Source of the DNA: Loxodes magnus
Taxonomy: Eukaryota; Ciliophora; Karyorelictea; Loxodida; Loxodidae
DNA: 64,000 bases
Assembly (NCBI GenBank): GCA_946699065.1
Contig: CAMPDV010002116.1
Location: 35,219 to 99,218, forward strand
Reading direction: 5' to 3'
Made by a program: the position numbers and the translations under genes. Below, piece after piece: positions 50,728 to 62,691 of this stretch. The notes under the pieces were generated by a model. The model was not told the origin of the DNA and did not search any database. It saw only the letters and a program-made list of their open reading frames with translations. Every line of letters starts with the position of its first letter. Positions within the stretch are counted from its first letter, which is position 1.

Positions 50728-51540
50728 TCGAAATAGTATGAAGTAAAATGATGCTAAGCTTTAGTAATGAGTTTCTAAAAATATAAGGAAAATTGGGTTA
50801 TAAATTTAAGCTTTATAACCTAAACAAAAATAGAACTGTGCGATTCAGATAAAAATAGCTTAGATAGGACTTGTTTAATTAAAGTAAAATTTTGATAATA
50901 AGTGTTAAGAAAAGATTAAAGAATTCCATATAGGCATTATAAGAGTTGCGTCTACTGGTGAAAGAGGGAAGATGAAAATTTAAGTTAATTAAAGTAATTA
51001 TTTTTAAACTTGATACGATGCAGAGGGAGAAATTATACTCAAGTTGATAGATTATAGAATATATACTAATCAAGCAATTGTGCTTAAAGCCTGCGATATT
51101 TTCATCAGAAATAAGATTTTAAGGTAAAGTCATGACAAGAAAATTGAATCTGGCGGCTTTTCTCTAAATCCTTATTAAAGCTGAGAAAAAGGCATCATGC
51201 AAAATTTATCTTTTTGCTATTATTCAAAATTTCTCTTAAGAAGTTTCTATTAAGCATAAAAAGGAAATCATATTTAGCATCTAGAAAGAATGATATAAAG
51301 GAAGAAGAGAAGATGAATCATAATACAAAGCTGAAGAAAATTGTAAAGACTTTCGTATGAAAATAAAATAAGCTCTTTTTATGATTTTGCTGGAAAGAGA
51401 GATAACTTTAATTATATGATTTAGCAGATTTAAGCAAAATGAGTAACAGGAATCCTGAAAATTTGAATATCTTATACAGTTTAAAGGACATAATATAAAA
51501 AAATAATTACTTAGACATTCTATTCATATGCTATTAAATC
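50728..51540 (+). CDS. Conserved hypothetical protein, right copy
   Basis: The best frame reads KIKEFHIGIIRVASTGERG, YDAEGEIILKLIDYRIYTNQ and CDIFIRNKILRQSHDKKIE. The part from EIILKL onwards aligns with the left-arm frame at 8300-8700. It lies between the RING-Kelch gene and the receptor. An ATG at about 50750 (MMLSFSNEFLKI) is in another frame, so the start is unresolved. Family not recognised. Confidence 0.4.
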
Positions 51541-52534
51541 AAAATTAAAACAAGGATAAGCAAAGATAAATTTCAACTTACTTAACTTATATCTATTTAT
51601 TAGAACTAAATCAATATAATATTAACAATAATACCTAAATATATCAGCGTGCAAGTATATAACTTTATCAATAATTTTAATACATTTGAGCCACTTCAAC
51701 TTTGATAGAATAATAAATAAAGTAATTATCAACTAAGAGTTGAAAAGTAGCTAAACAAAAGCCTATGATTATAATCCTCTTAATAAAGCCTAATGAAAAT
51801 AGATAATTAATGTTTAAATATGCAGTTTAGATATTATAGGTAATAGCTTAGTACATTAAGAAATACATTAAGTATATCTATAATTAGATTTTTTATGCAT
51901 GCGTCATTTAATTAAACTACTTAATAATAAGGTAAAACCATAAGCTATTAAAGGACTTTCTTTTATTCTGAAAATAGATTAAACGGGGGAAATAAGTATT
52001 TTTGTGAGGATGGTTAGTGTACCACAAGCGAAAAGAGTCGTCTTATAATATTTTTGAAATGCTTCTCCATTATTTTAGCTTGAAATAAACGATTTTAAGT
52101 TATCTAAACCTAATTTCAATTTAGCTCAATAGCTAGAATATTTTTGAAAATTATTTGCATAATTTAATCAAAGCGATAATTAAAAAAGTGTTTTTAGAGT
52201 AAATTTAATCCTTAAACGATAAGCTTTATATCGCAAAACAGAAATAGAATAAGAGCCTTAGATTTAGAAGTAATTAGTACCTTACAGAACTATTCCTAGC
52301 TTCTAAGTTTAATAAACCTCATTTAAATACCTACATATCTAGCTTTTATCATACATATTCTAAAATAGCTCTAGCATTGAATCATATGAAAGCTTGAGTA
52401 CACTAATGAATTATAAAAAGTAAAGCAAATAGAATGATATATTGCATATAATTAAATAGACTTAGTAATTATAATTAAGCTTCTTTGACTCATTTATATA
52501 AAATAGTAAAATTTAATTAGAAAAAAGTTAATAA
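51541..52534 (+). other. Possible coding sequence or receptor upstream region
   Basis: One plus-strand frame has protein-like stretches (KGLSFILKIDQTGEISIFV, LEINDFKLSKPNFNLAQQ), but there is no clear counterpart in the left arm and no domain. The last few hundred bases should contain the receptor promoter. Confidence 0.3.
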
Positions 52535-55500
52535 ATGCTAGGTTTAATATTAATACTGTTTAGTCTACACAGTACCTTCTTATCTAAGGTAGCTATTATT
52601 TCTAGCGATTATAACCTAGAAGCTTAACTTTATTCTGTATCTTTACGAACTATGCTTGCTGATAAATTTGGCATTCCTTTTAATTGGGTTATCTTTGAGA
52701 AAATTACAAAGATGAGAGAGATTGAAATGGAAGTGCTTAGTTCGAAAGAGTAAGGAGTGAGTCTTATAATAGATATAACGCTTTAGTAGCAGTTCACTCT
52801 TTTTATTAGCCTTTATTGTGAGCAGCTTGAGATAGTTCATTTTGTTATTGAGGAAAATAATCAGCAAGAATTTGGAAATTTCACTTATTTTATCCTGCCA
52901 AGCGAAAGATAAATTGCTAACTGTATGCTTACTTTTATAAACCGCTGAGAGTGGAATAAACTTTCCTTCGTTTCAGGCTTGAATTAAATAAACGAGGTAA
53001 AATTAATCGCTTAATAGTTCCAGGTTCAATTCTTTGGAGTTTAGAGCCTAAATCAGAACCAATCCAACTTTTTTAGTTAGTTTAGTATAGCAACTGAAAA
53101 AGCAGGGTCTAAGTTTTACTATTTAGCTTTTGAGGATAAATTTTAGTTTTATCTAGATCAGATTATCAAGAAGCAAATTTTCAGGAAAGGATTCGCTCTA
53201 CTCTTTTCATTTAGGAACTCAAGGTTGTTTTGGTCTACTCCAAATAATATAGAAGGTTCTATTGGATTTAGTTTCAGAAACAAAATTATAGTCACAGAGC
53301 TTGAGTACTAACTTTATTGTGTTGAGATAGCCTTGTCTAAGATAATTATCTCATAAGAAGAAATGAACTTAAGAGATACTAAGGTATTATAAAAGAGTCT
53401 ATAAAATATCTTAGATTAAGGTTAAGAGCTTGTAGAAGTTTGATTTAGAGTATTGAATGTATAGGGAGATGATTTAGTGGATATTGGATTTTTAGATTAG
53501 ACTAGGTTTGTCCAAGAGAAGGACATAATTTGACCTGGGAATACAACAGATATCCCTAAGAATGAAAAAATAAAGATTCCTATCAGCATGAACTTAGATT
53601 GGTAAAACCCAGATGGATCTTGGATTTAGTGAATGGATAATTATTACTTAGGTAGACTCTATGCAGTAGATTGAATCAATAAACAATAGAATATTCTAAA
53701 AAATTACGATTTAGAGGTTTAGGAGATAAAAGCAGGGGCTACAGTATTTAACTACGACTATGTATACAAAGAATGAGCGAATAAGAAAAATAATTTTGGA
53801 CTTATTTACTTCTTGCCTATATCAAGTGGAAATGCGCTTAAGCAATTAAACTTTTTCAAAAGTCAAAATTTTTCGATTCAAACGGCTTCTGGAGCAAACA
53901 AAGCTTCATAGCTTTCTAGTATATCACAATTTCCTAATTATATAAGATCAACAATGCCTGATGATTTTATTGCATGAATGCTGGCATAAACTTCATTCAA
54001 CGAAGGATGAAAAGACGTAGGTATGGTATATGGAAATCATGCATGAGGAATTGGACTAATGGAAAGTTTCACGCAAGGAGATCAAAGATATGGAATTAAT
54101 ATAGCCAACATAAACTAAATACTTCCAGAAGTAGTTACGAAAGAGAATTTTAAAGAATGATAGCCTGCAATAAAAGAATGCTATCTCAAATCAAGAGTTC
54201 TCTTTATATTCACATATGAGACTGATACTTAAATAATATCAGAGTATTTGTATGACTTAGGAGTTAGAGCAGGAGATATGGAAATAATTGGACTTCTGTG
54301 ACTGAATGAGTAAATAGTGTTTGGCAATGGCTCAAATCCTAATTAATTTAAAATATAAGAAGTACTGAAAGGCTCATTTTAGTACTATTCAAATGTATGA
54401 GTTGGAGAAATGGGATAACAAATTAAACAGGAGATAGAGGTATGATCAGGAAAGGAAGTTCTGAAATAAAATTCATTTGAATTTGATATTGTTCTTCTAG
54501 CAGCTACGGCTATAGATGCTGTTATATTAGATGGAGAGAATTTAGGAAAATTCGGAATTATAACAGATTATATGAGAAAAGTACAAGCAATAGGGACAAC
54601 TGGATTAATAAGAATTAAGTAAGGTACTAATGATAGAAGTAACATTCCATAACAAATATATAATTATAGAAAAAATAGCACTAAATAGTGAGTTATAGAG
54701 CCTATTGGAAGATATTGTGTGAACTGCGACGTTGTATGAGAATATTATAAACCTATAATGTGAGGTGATGGAACAACTAATGATTATTTAGATCACTGGG
54801 AACTTAAATGTCCATTTAAAGAAAGAGATAGGAAAGATTTCAAGAAAGGATTAATAGTTAAGTATTCAATTATCGGTTTTTTAGCTCTAAGTGTATTAAT
54901 CTTAGGAAAGGTATCTTGCAGAGTCTGAAAAAATGCCGAATTTGAATATTTAGACTACAATACCTGAGGTACTATGTTTGATTTTTTCCAAATTATGTAC
55001 CTGCTGACGCTATAGTTATAGTTATTCTTTTTGGGACCAAAATTAAAAATCTACACATAAGAATATAACATCACAAAGGACTTAGTATTGCTCGATCTTA
55101 TAAAATTTCTAAAACTTGATAAAGATCTTGAATATTTGACCTAAGGTATTATAGTAATAATAACAGGCATATGAATTTTATTTTTGATAGCCATCTATCT
55201 AAGATGAGAGTTTTCTAAGAGAATGATAATTAGATTCATTGGAACTTTGAGCTTTTATTTAAGTCCTGCTATTAACTAAATTTTATTAATACCCATAATG
55301 TACAATCTTATTGATTCCTTTTTCTGTGTAGAAGCATATGACGTTAATAAGAATGATGATCTAAGCTTTAAAGAATCATTCTGGGTAAGAGATTGCCATA
55401 TCTTATGCTGATAGGATAAGTACCTACTTCTATTTATATTTTCCTGAATTGGAATTATTTTCTATATTCCTACAGCAATTCATTTTGCTCCTTTTTGGTA

Positions 55501-56421
55501 AGATTTATAAGGAAGTATCTAAAGAATTAGACTTAAGCAAAGCTACTTTGTATGGCTAATTGTGTTCGGAGTTAATATTGTTCTTATCAACAAAATTGAC
55601 ATAGATAAATCAGCTTAATCAGTAATATACTTTCTAGCTTTCCTTCTGTTTTCACTTTACACCCTTTTGAAAAAACCTATCGCTTATAAAAAGCTAAATA
55701 GCATTTGAACAGGCTTATTTTACCTAAATTCATGGTTAGGTTTCATAAGATGTTTAGATGAGTTCATTGATATAGAGAATAAGCTAATTATTATAGTTCT
55801 ATTTCTATCAGGTATCGTTATAATTTTATCCACCTCTTGGTTTTTCTTCAGCAAAGAGATAACCTTTATTCACGTTTACCAAAAGAACAATTCTCATATA
55901 GTCAGATGGGCTTTTTAATACAGACCTAAAAACTAGGACCTTTAGATCCACATATAACAATAGAAGCATAAAATGAAGACTCTTATGATATAAACTGAAT
56001 GCTAGCTAGATGACCCTGATTACTTATTTAGGAAGTAAGATATATGTCAAGTGGATTAGTTTTCAGCATTAAGCTTTGAAGATTAACAATAAGTTATTCG
56101 TAAAACTAAATCTACATAAAAAATACTGGACACTTCGAAAAGCTTCTCATAGAGCTAGCATGTAATATTAAAGTCAACCTCTGAAAACTTCAGTAAATTT
56201 TAACTTTAGAGTTACCTTAAGAGAACTTAAAGGAATAGCTAAGTTCTGATAATGCAATAGAAAATAGTTCTTAAGAGCTGAAGATAGACAATTAAGATTC
56301 TCAGATGTACATATTTAAGAAAATAGTAAGAGTTGCTATTGAAGAAACGAAGGATGTAAGTTATAAGCAAGAAAGTGAAATAAAAATAACAGAGTTTAAG
56401 GTTAAGTAAAGCCTTTTATGA
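52535..56421 (+). CDS. ANF-type receptor, multi-pass membrane, right copy
   Basis: 1289 codons after removing a 17-nt intron (56193-56209); TGA stop 56419-56421. The signal peptide MLGLILILFSLHSTFLSK is followed by VAIISSDYNLEAQL. The extracellular part has type 1 periplasmic-binding/ANF-receptor features. The clearest is at residues ~440-620: LPISSGNALKQLNFF, FPNYIRSTMPDDFIAWML, VGMVYGNHAWGIGLMESF and LGVRAGDMEIIGLLWL. A Cys/Trp-containing link (RYCVNCDVVWEYY, HWELKCPF) precedes about nine hydrophobic segments between ~773 and 1105. A Ser/Glu/Lys-rich cytoplasmic tail follows. The plan resembles class C GPCR or receptor-cyclase sensors, but no cyclase or kinase domain follows. TGA-coded Trp occurs at many structural positions. 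Confidence 0.83.
56193..56209 (+). other. 17-nt spliceosomal intron
   Basis: GTAAATTTTAACTTTAG. Removal joins SENF to KLPQENLKEQ and makes the receptor CDS 1290 codons. It is conserved in position and length in the left copy (3504-3520). Confidence 0.78.
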
Positions 56422-56531
56422 TAAGCATTTCTAACATACTAGACTTATATTTTAATACCTAAGAACTATATACATTCCATTTCTTTTACTTTATTTTAAA
56501 GCAGTAGCCATAAATCTATTAAAAGGGAAAG

Positions 56532-57955
56532 ATGAAAATAATATTTTGATAATAAGCTTTAATACCTTTAAATAAGTATCTAATGCTGTTTTATTCAAGT
56601 GAATTAAAATACTTAAGCTTGGATACTTTCTAGATACTAGTTAATAACTTCTTTCTTAGTAGGAAAATAAGACAATTTATTCTATATAAATCTAATCTCT
56701 GTTGAATAAAACTTCTTAGGGCTTTGATAATCATTAACAGCTGATTTAGACCTTATGTAATTAAAAAAGGAAGTCTATCATCGTATACAAGGAAGCTTAT
56801 AAGTCTATAACTAGATTGAAAATACTTTTTCTGAGTAACTTACTCTAAAACTGCTTTTAGTAGCCTATCAATTAAATTAAAGCCATTAGATAATATTTAA
56901 GATCTAAATATATGAGTAGGCCTACAAGGAATTTCTAAGTAGTCTTTAATAATTCTTAACTTTCAGCTAATAATAAATAAGTATACATGTCATTAGGTAT
57001 AAATAGGAATTAAATACAGCCATTTAGATTGATTATTAGCATGTATAAGTATAGAATTATAAATGCAGCAACTATAAGGCTAATGAAGGTTTATCGAGTA
57101 AGGACATTTTGAGCTTCTGTTTAATTAATAAAATAGATTTAGATGCAAATCTGAAAACACCAGTTTTGCTTTCTTTGGTATATAGGTTGTTTTATAACGT
57201 GAAGCAGGAATAAGAGTAGAAGATCCTATAAATTAAGATTTACTTGGCATCAAAAATAATTAATAGAGTAGCAGTTGCTTTTTTAGTCTCAAAGTTTAAA
57301 AGTATATTCGATCCATTATAACTACTAAATAGAAAAAGGGTTAAAAATTAAGCATGATAAAAGCTATTTAAGAGAATAGAATTTAAGAAACTTCTTAAAA
57401 TTTAAAGGAACTTCAAATTACAAATTTTCAAAAAAGCATGAGATTTAATAGTAACTAGAAAATGAATAAATCTGATCAAAGTCTTATTTTAAAGGCATTA
57501 AAGCATAAAAATAATTAACCATATCAAAAATTAAATCTCTTTAGCATTAGACTCAATAAGAATATTTATTAGTATGAGCTAGCTTATTAGATGTGGTCTA
57601 TATAGGGTTATATATTATTGAAGCTAGAGAAAATATTTAAAGACTTGTCTCTTTTATTATAAGATTAAAGGGAATGCATGAAAGGGATTAAGTAGATATT
57701 GGTTATGCTTAGAAGCACTCTTGCGTATCTTTTGCCAGCTATTTAGTTTAATTAGCAAAGGAGCAGTATCCATAATGTTGTCTTATAATAAATAGTTACA
57801 TAACAATATCTTAGCATCTAGTGTGCATACACTAGTTTTTTCCTTTTGTTAGTTTATAGAAAATAGATAATAATAAGTCATTTTAAAGCTTAGTTATTAA
57901 TACTTTTTTAGTTTTCCTAAAAAGTATAAAAAGAATAAAAGTTAAAGGGATTTTT
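56532..57955 (+). CDS. Multi-intron gene of unknown function
   Basis: Begins MKIIFWQQALIPLNKYLML about 110 bp after the receptor. Three GT-AG gaps link coherent frames: 20 nt (56640-56659), 17 nt (56757-56773) and probably 31 nt (57302-57332). The product then reads QENKTIYSIQIQSLLNKTSQ, YHRIQGSLQVYNQIENTF, NEGLSSKDILSFCLINKIDL, NQKMNKSDQSLILKALKHKN and LRSTLAYLLPAIQFNQQRS. It is basic and helix-rich, with no domain that I recognise. The frame enters the direct-repeat block at 57963 without a TGA, so the 3' end may have been cut off by the rearrangement. The left arm shares only the first ~100 bp, where the ATG is replaced by TTG. Confidence 0.52.
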
Positions 57956-57962
57956 TCTATCT

Positions 57963-60900
57963 TGGCTAGCTAGTAGGATAGAATGAATCAGATAATTTCC
58001 AAATAATTTAGATAGATATTTCTAATTGTCTCAGAAGCTTAAAGCTTTTATATCTAAAATTAATACTTTAATAACTTTATATCTTTTTAGATATTTTAAG
58101 CCTATATTTCTAATGACAATAGAAGGATCCTTATAAATAAGAATTTAGAGGTTAAACACTTAAAAACACCTTCTAATGGTCTTTTAAGTGGGAAAGAGTA
58201 AATAAATGAGGAAAAGTTATAATTAAGTTCATATTAAGGAACATAGAACTTTAATAGAATACGAGTGCTACAAAACCCTTATAAGCAAAATATATTCATA
58301 AAGTAAAAATTTAGGCTTTAAGTCGAGTCACTAATATAAACATATAATATTAGTTAAAATCTTAGATATGAGCTTTATAGTATTTATTTATATAAGCTGT
58401 GAGATATAAGGATATAGAAAATATTTTATTTAGTTTGAGTTGCAAATTAAAGATTAAAGGATAGAAGGAATTAGTATATAAAGAAAAATACGCACTTAGT
58501 ATTAAAATAAACCAGGTTTTTGGTCCCAAACTTAGCAACAATTTTGATTAAAAGTAAATAAAGAAGGTTAGAGTCTGCTTAGGTTTAAAAAAGTATTAAA
58601 TAACCTATTAAGGTTAAGAGAGAGTTAAACGTATAAAAGGTCTATATAAATTAAAAGTTACTAAGTTATATAATGAAAGAGTAAAATGAAAATAACTAAA
58701 ATAAACATTTAAATAAGCAAGTTATTATTTAATTTTAAGACAGAATAAAGAATTATCCTGAACTTATTCAATACTATTATAACTTTAAATTCTGAGAAGT
58801 TATTTTTACAACTTTTTATTATATCGAAAGTCAGCGAAAATATTAAGATAAAGAGCACACTATAATTACTATTTAATTCATTTTTATCTATTAGTAGCTT
58901 CTTTAAACAGTGAACTTAAAAGAGGGAGTGATAATTATAATTATAATCCTTATTAATTTATTTTATAATAAAATAAGCGAAAAAAATCTCACTTAAAAAA
59001 TAAGAATCTACATTTTTATTTTGCTTCAAATCAACCAGAAATTTAGTCTCTTGCATTTTCTTTCTTCCTTTCAAAGGTAAAAAATAAAGAGAATATATCT
59101 CCTTTAATTGATTTATTTTTTAACACTGATATTGATAGAAAAATTATTTATAAAACTTTGTTAAAATAACTCAATTAAATGGCAAAACTAAGGCATGTCC
59201 ACACATTTAAAGTTGACTTAGTTCTTTCTCTAAAAGTATGTTAAAGTTTAGCTTATTGATTATTATTAATCAACTTATCTATATAAGAGACTGATAAATA
59301 AGTATAAATCATTTTTTTAACTATAAAGATAAAATAAAATTTAAGATTGAGATACTTTAATGAAAGTTTATAAAAGTATTGCTTTGAGGATATCATTCGA
59401 ATGCAACTACCTCGGTTTTTATGTCAAATAGGTCTTCTAAAATCCTTTTAGTTTATCTGATCTCTTAAAGATAGCTCTCTTATTCCGGATTTGGACAAAT
59501 TAGATCCTCTTTTCTCCATTAGAAGGTATCTAATTCTAAACTGAATAAATTAAATCCATCGTATACTAAAGCTTTTTTTTTTGTTTCCTATATCTTGTAT
59601 TACTGGACTTTAGTTGCAAGTTCATCCTTCATATAATTTTCCGACTTCTTTAAAAGGTTCATTTTCGAAATTGTTAATATTTTCAACCTAAAACTCATAA
59701 GTAGCATCTAAGAGGAGGCCCAAAGAAGTAAACTTTGCTTTTGAATTCGAATAAACTTATTGCTGAGGCATTAGGTAACATACGTCCTAAGCATTTCCAT
59801 GATTATAATACGATATCAAAGACTTGTATAAATAAAATTTCCAGCCAAGCTTTCTGTAATTCCACCAAGAACGTAAATGCTATCTTCTCGCATAAAACAT
59901 CCGAAATTCTTGACCGCAATTGGAATATCTTCTATTTCTACAATTTGTTTTTCTGAAAAGTTGTAAGTCTCGCATTTTTATTGATCTGTCTACTAGTCTA
60001 TATTTCCAGAGATAATGTATAAGATATTTTATTACTTATCCAGAACCATTCCATGGTTGTTTCTGGGGTATTTTATTTAAGTTTCAAACTTTATTTAAAA
60101 GTCATTTGTATCTAAAATTTAAAGATTTCTTTCACAATTGCTATCTTTACCTCCAGATATGTAAAAAATATTATTCCCTGCATTATAAACAGAACTGAAC
60201 TCATCAATTTTGATTTGAGGAATATCTTTTGTTTGCTCATTTAATGTAATACTATCAGTAGTTATAAAATTATTTAGATTTTTTATAAAGCAAACAGTGC
60301 CAAAATTTTCATTGGTCTTCATTTTACTAGTATAATTTGTACTTGGTTGACTTTATTAAGTTTGAGGTCCAGTCTTAACCTCGTTTGGAATGGACCGAAA
60401 TGGCTAATCTTCTTTACTTTCTTCGATTTTATAAATGTTTTCTATTTTTTTAATTTCTTTTACAAAATCTTTACTAGATATTCGTTGCTTATATTCATAA
60501 ACAAAGCACTTTTCCAACAGTTCTTTTAATTCTGTACATTATTCTATTTGACCATTAAATGCGGTATGCTATCTTTAATCGACTACAAGGGATTAAACAT
60601 CTAGTTTACTCAATTTGGGCCATAGAAAAGTTTCTGTAATAATTTCAACTACAACACATGCTAATGCTCAAATATCAGATTCTTTATAGAATTTATGATT
60701 AAAGCATTCTGGTGCTCACCATTAAAAAGTACCTCTGCCTTAAGTACTGTAACTGATATTAGTACAAATAGCAATTCCAAAATCACAAATAGCAGGTTTA
60801 AAGTAATCATTTATCACAATATTGAGAGATTTAATATCTCTATGTATAATCTATTATTTATGTATCTCTTCTATTCCCTATCCAATCCTTCTGATAAGTT

Positions 60901-61760
60901 TAAGCTTACGATAAAATTTAATATTATTGGGCATTCCTTTAAACAGCTATCCATCCTTAATAACATCGAATAAGCTTCCTCTTTCGAATAATTTCGTAAT
61001 TGTACATAAAATAAACTCATCTTAATCCTTTAAATCAGTAACTATGCCTTAAAGGGATAAAACATATTTGTGATGTATTCTTAATAAACTTCAGCATTCC
61101 TTATAGAAATCTTTTATTTAGTCTAAAGTTTATTAATTCTTCGTCCCTATTATTTTAAGAGCTCACTCTTTATTATCATATATTAGTTTATATACTGTTC
61201 CTCCTCCTCCTCCACCTAGTTTTTTAAGCTTATTAAATTCCCTATTACTCGGAAATAATTTTTCATAATCTAGAATTCATATTTCTCTCTAGGTTTGATA
61301 TGACTTTTCTTGAACTAAATCTAAAACATCCTTAATCATAGGATTTTTAATCTGAATATCCTCGACCATTTATAAATTATAATTAAAAAATAAGTTTATT
61401 TTATTTAAAAGCAAAGCTTCTTCATTTCTATTTATAGCAACCTTACAGCCATATAAACCATCTATAGTCTTTTAAAGAAAACAAAGCTAAATTCTACTTT
61501 AACTATTTGATATCACTACTAATATATATAATTCCTACCTCTATAGACCTCCTTTTTTGTATTTTAGGTAATTATTTTTTTAAATATAGCCAGATTAAAT
61601 TTAAGTTGTTGTGTATAATAATAAAATTTAAGGTTAGATACGAGTAGCCATATTAGCTCTCATATTAATTTATGATCATAATATTTTGCTAGTATAGTAA
61701 TAGACATTTATTATCTTCGCCTTTAAACTAACTAATGAAAATAGCATAATAATCTTAATT
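57963..61760 (+). repeat. Direct repeat block, right copy (uninterrupted)
   Basis: Direct-orientation copy of 28491-34540 without the mobile insertions. The stretch 57963-58820 matches 28491-29340. The stretch 58820-58970 matches 31060-31210. The stretch 58970-60310 matches 31735-33090 almost perfectly. From 60310 to 61700 the kinase half is clearly diverged. 57963-59308 holds no recognised gene. Confidence 0.85.
59309..61369 (-). CDS. TKL-like kinase fused to Kelch repeats, outer copy
   Basis: Starts MVEDIQIKNPMIKDVLD. The glycine loop has expanded to LGGGGGGTVYK. Lysine WALKII, catalytic loop HRDIKSLNIVIN, CDFGIA and WWAPE follow, then the Kelch part beginning YISGGKDSNCERN. It keeps the frame through SEKQIVEIEDIP, where the inner copy has lost a base. 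It carries three single-base insertions further on (near 59840, 59713 and 59580) that leave part of the propeller out of frame; the total returns to frame, and a TGA lies at 59309. The kinase half differs markedly from the inner copy while the Kelch half is nearly identical. Probably a recent gene-conversion product; its functional state is uncertain. Confidence 0.65.
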
Positions 61761-62691
61761 TAGCTTTATTTATTTGATAGATCTTTTTAGTATTGAAGTA
61801 AAGCTTTTTAATTTTTCATAGGTAGAATTATTATAATAGAAACTTAGATTTTGATATACTTGTTTAGGGATATTTTGAAATAATTTATTTTTATTTCCTT
61901 TTTGTAATTTTTTGAAATGGTAGTGATAATATAAAAGAAAGTGTTAATTGACTAGTAAAGCAGGGTTAGAATTTTATTAGTTTTGGTTGTTTGTTGTTTT
62001 ATTTTAAAGAGTTTTAAGAAATAGCCTATTAATTTGATTTTTTGAGTATACCATTATAAGATTAAATGATACTTGAGATTTAGAAATGGATTAAATCTTT
62101 ATTCATTAGATTTAACTTTGCTCGTCTAATTTTGAATGCATATTTGTTCTTTCCCTTTAATTATTGATAGATATTGAGAACACTAAAGCCATAATATAAA
62201 TAGGCTCTTGATAAGAGTGATAGATACATACTTTGACTAATATAAATCCAATTAAAGTGACGCTAAGGTGCTAATAAATATTTGGCTATTGTAGTTAAAT
62301 AGTTTTCTAATCCTTTTGTTGTTTCTTATTACACTTAAATCTAAGCTAATGACTAACTAAAATGCATATATTTATATTAATCTTATATAAGAGCAACAAG
62401 CTTAATATCGCATTTTCCTTTAAGACTAATCAACTATTTTTCTTCCTTAGTTCATAAGTTTCCTCTATTTAAGCCCTTTTATTAACCTTCTTATAAACAT
62501 TATAAAATGTAAATCAGACTAGAAATTTCATAAAATACAGGCTATGATTAAGATAAAGATAGTTATTCAAAGATAAAGCTGAGTATCTGGTAGGAAATAA
62601 AGTAGATTACCTTTAATAAGATAGTAGTAATAAAGGGATATAAGGAAATATAAGGAAATTATATAATTAAAGAAGTTATTTTATTTAAGAT
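61370..62691. other. Intergenic region between divergent kinase-Kelch genes
   Basis: AT-rich. The first ~390 bp belong to the direct-repeat block. From about 61760 it is unique. Presumed promoters for both flanking genes; no specific element seen. Confidence 0.4.

Larger units (their letters stand above)
35352..56600 (-). repeat. Right arm of giant inverted repeat
   Basis: Reverse complement of 3100-22785, with the same gene order. The inner part (35352 to about 45590) is almost identical to the left. The outer part (about 48065-56600) is diverged. It lacks the 833-bp insertion of the left arm and has instead a ~2.4-kb segment with an RBR ubiquitin-ligase gene. It is bracketed by the two direct-repeat blocks (28491-34540 and 57963-61760). 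Confidence 0.93.

Noticed and set aside
57963-58820. Continuation of the unknown multi-exon gene into the direct repeat
   Set aside because: The frame is open and looks protein-like in places, but indels between the two copies of the repeat shift it, so coding is not supported.
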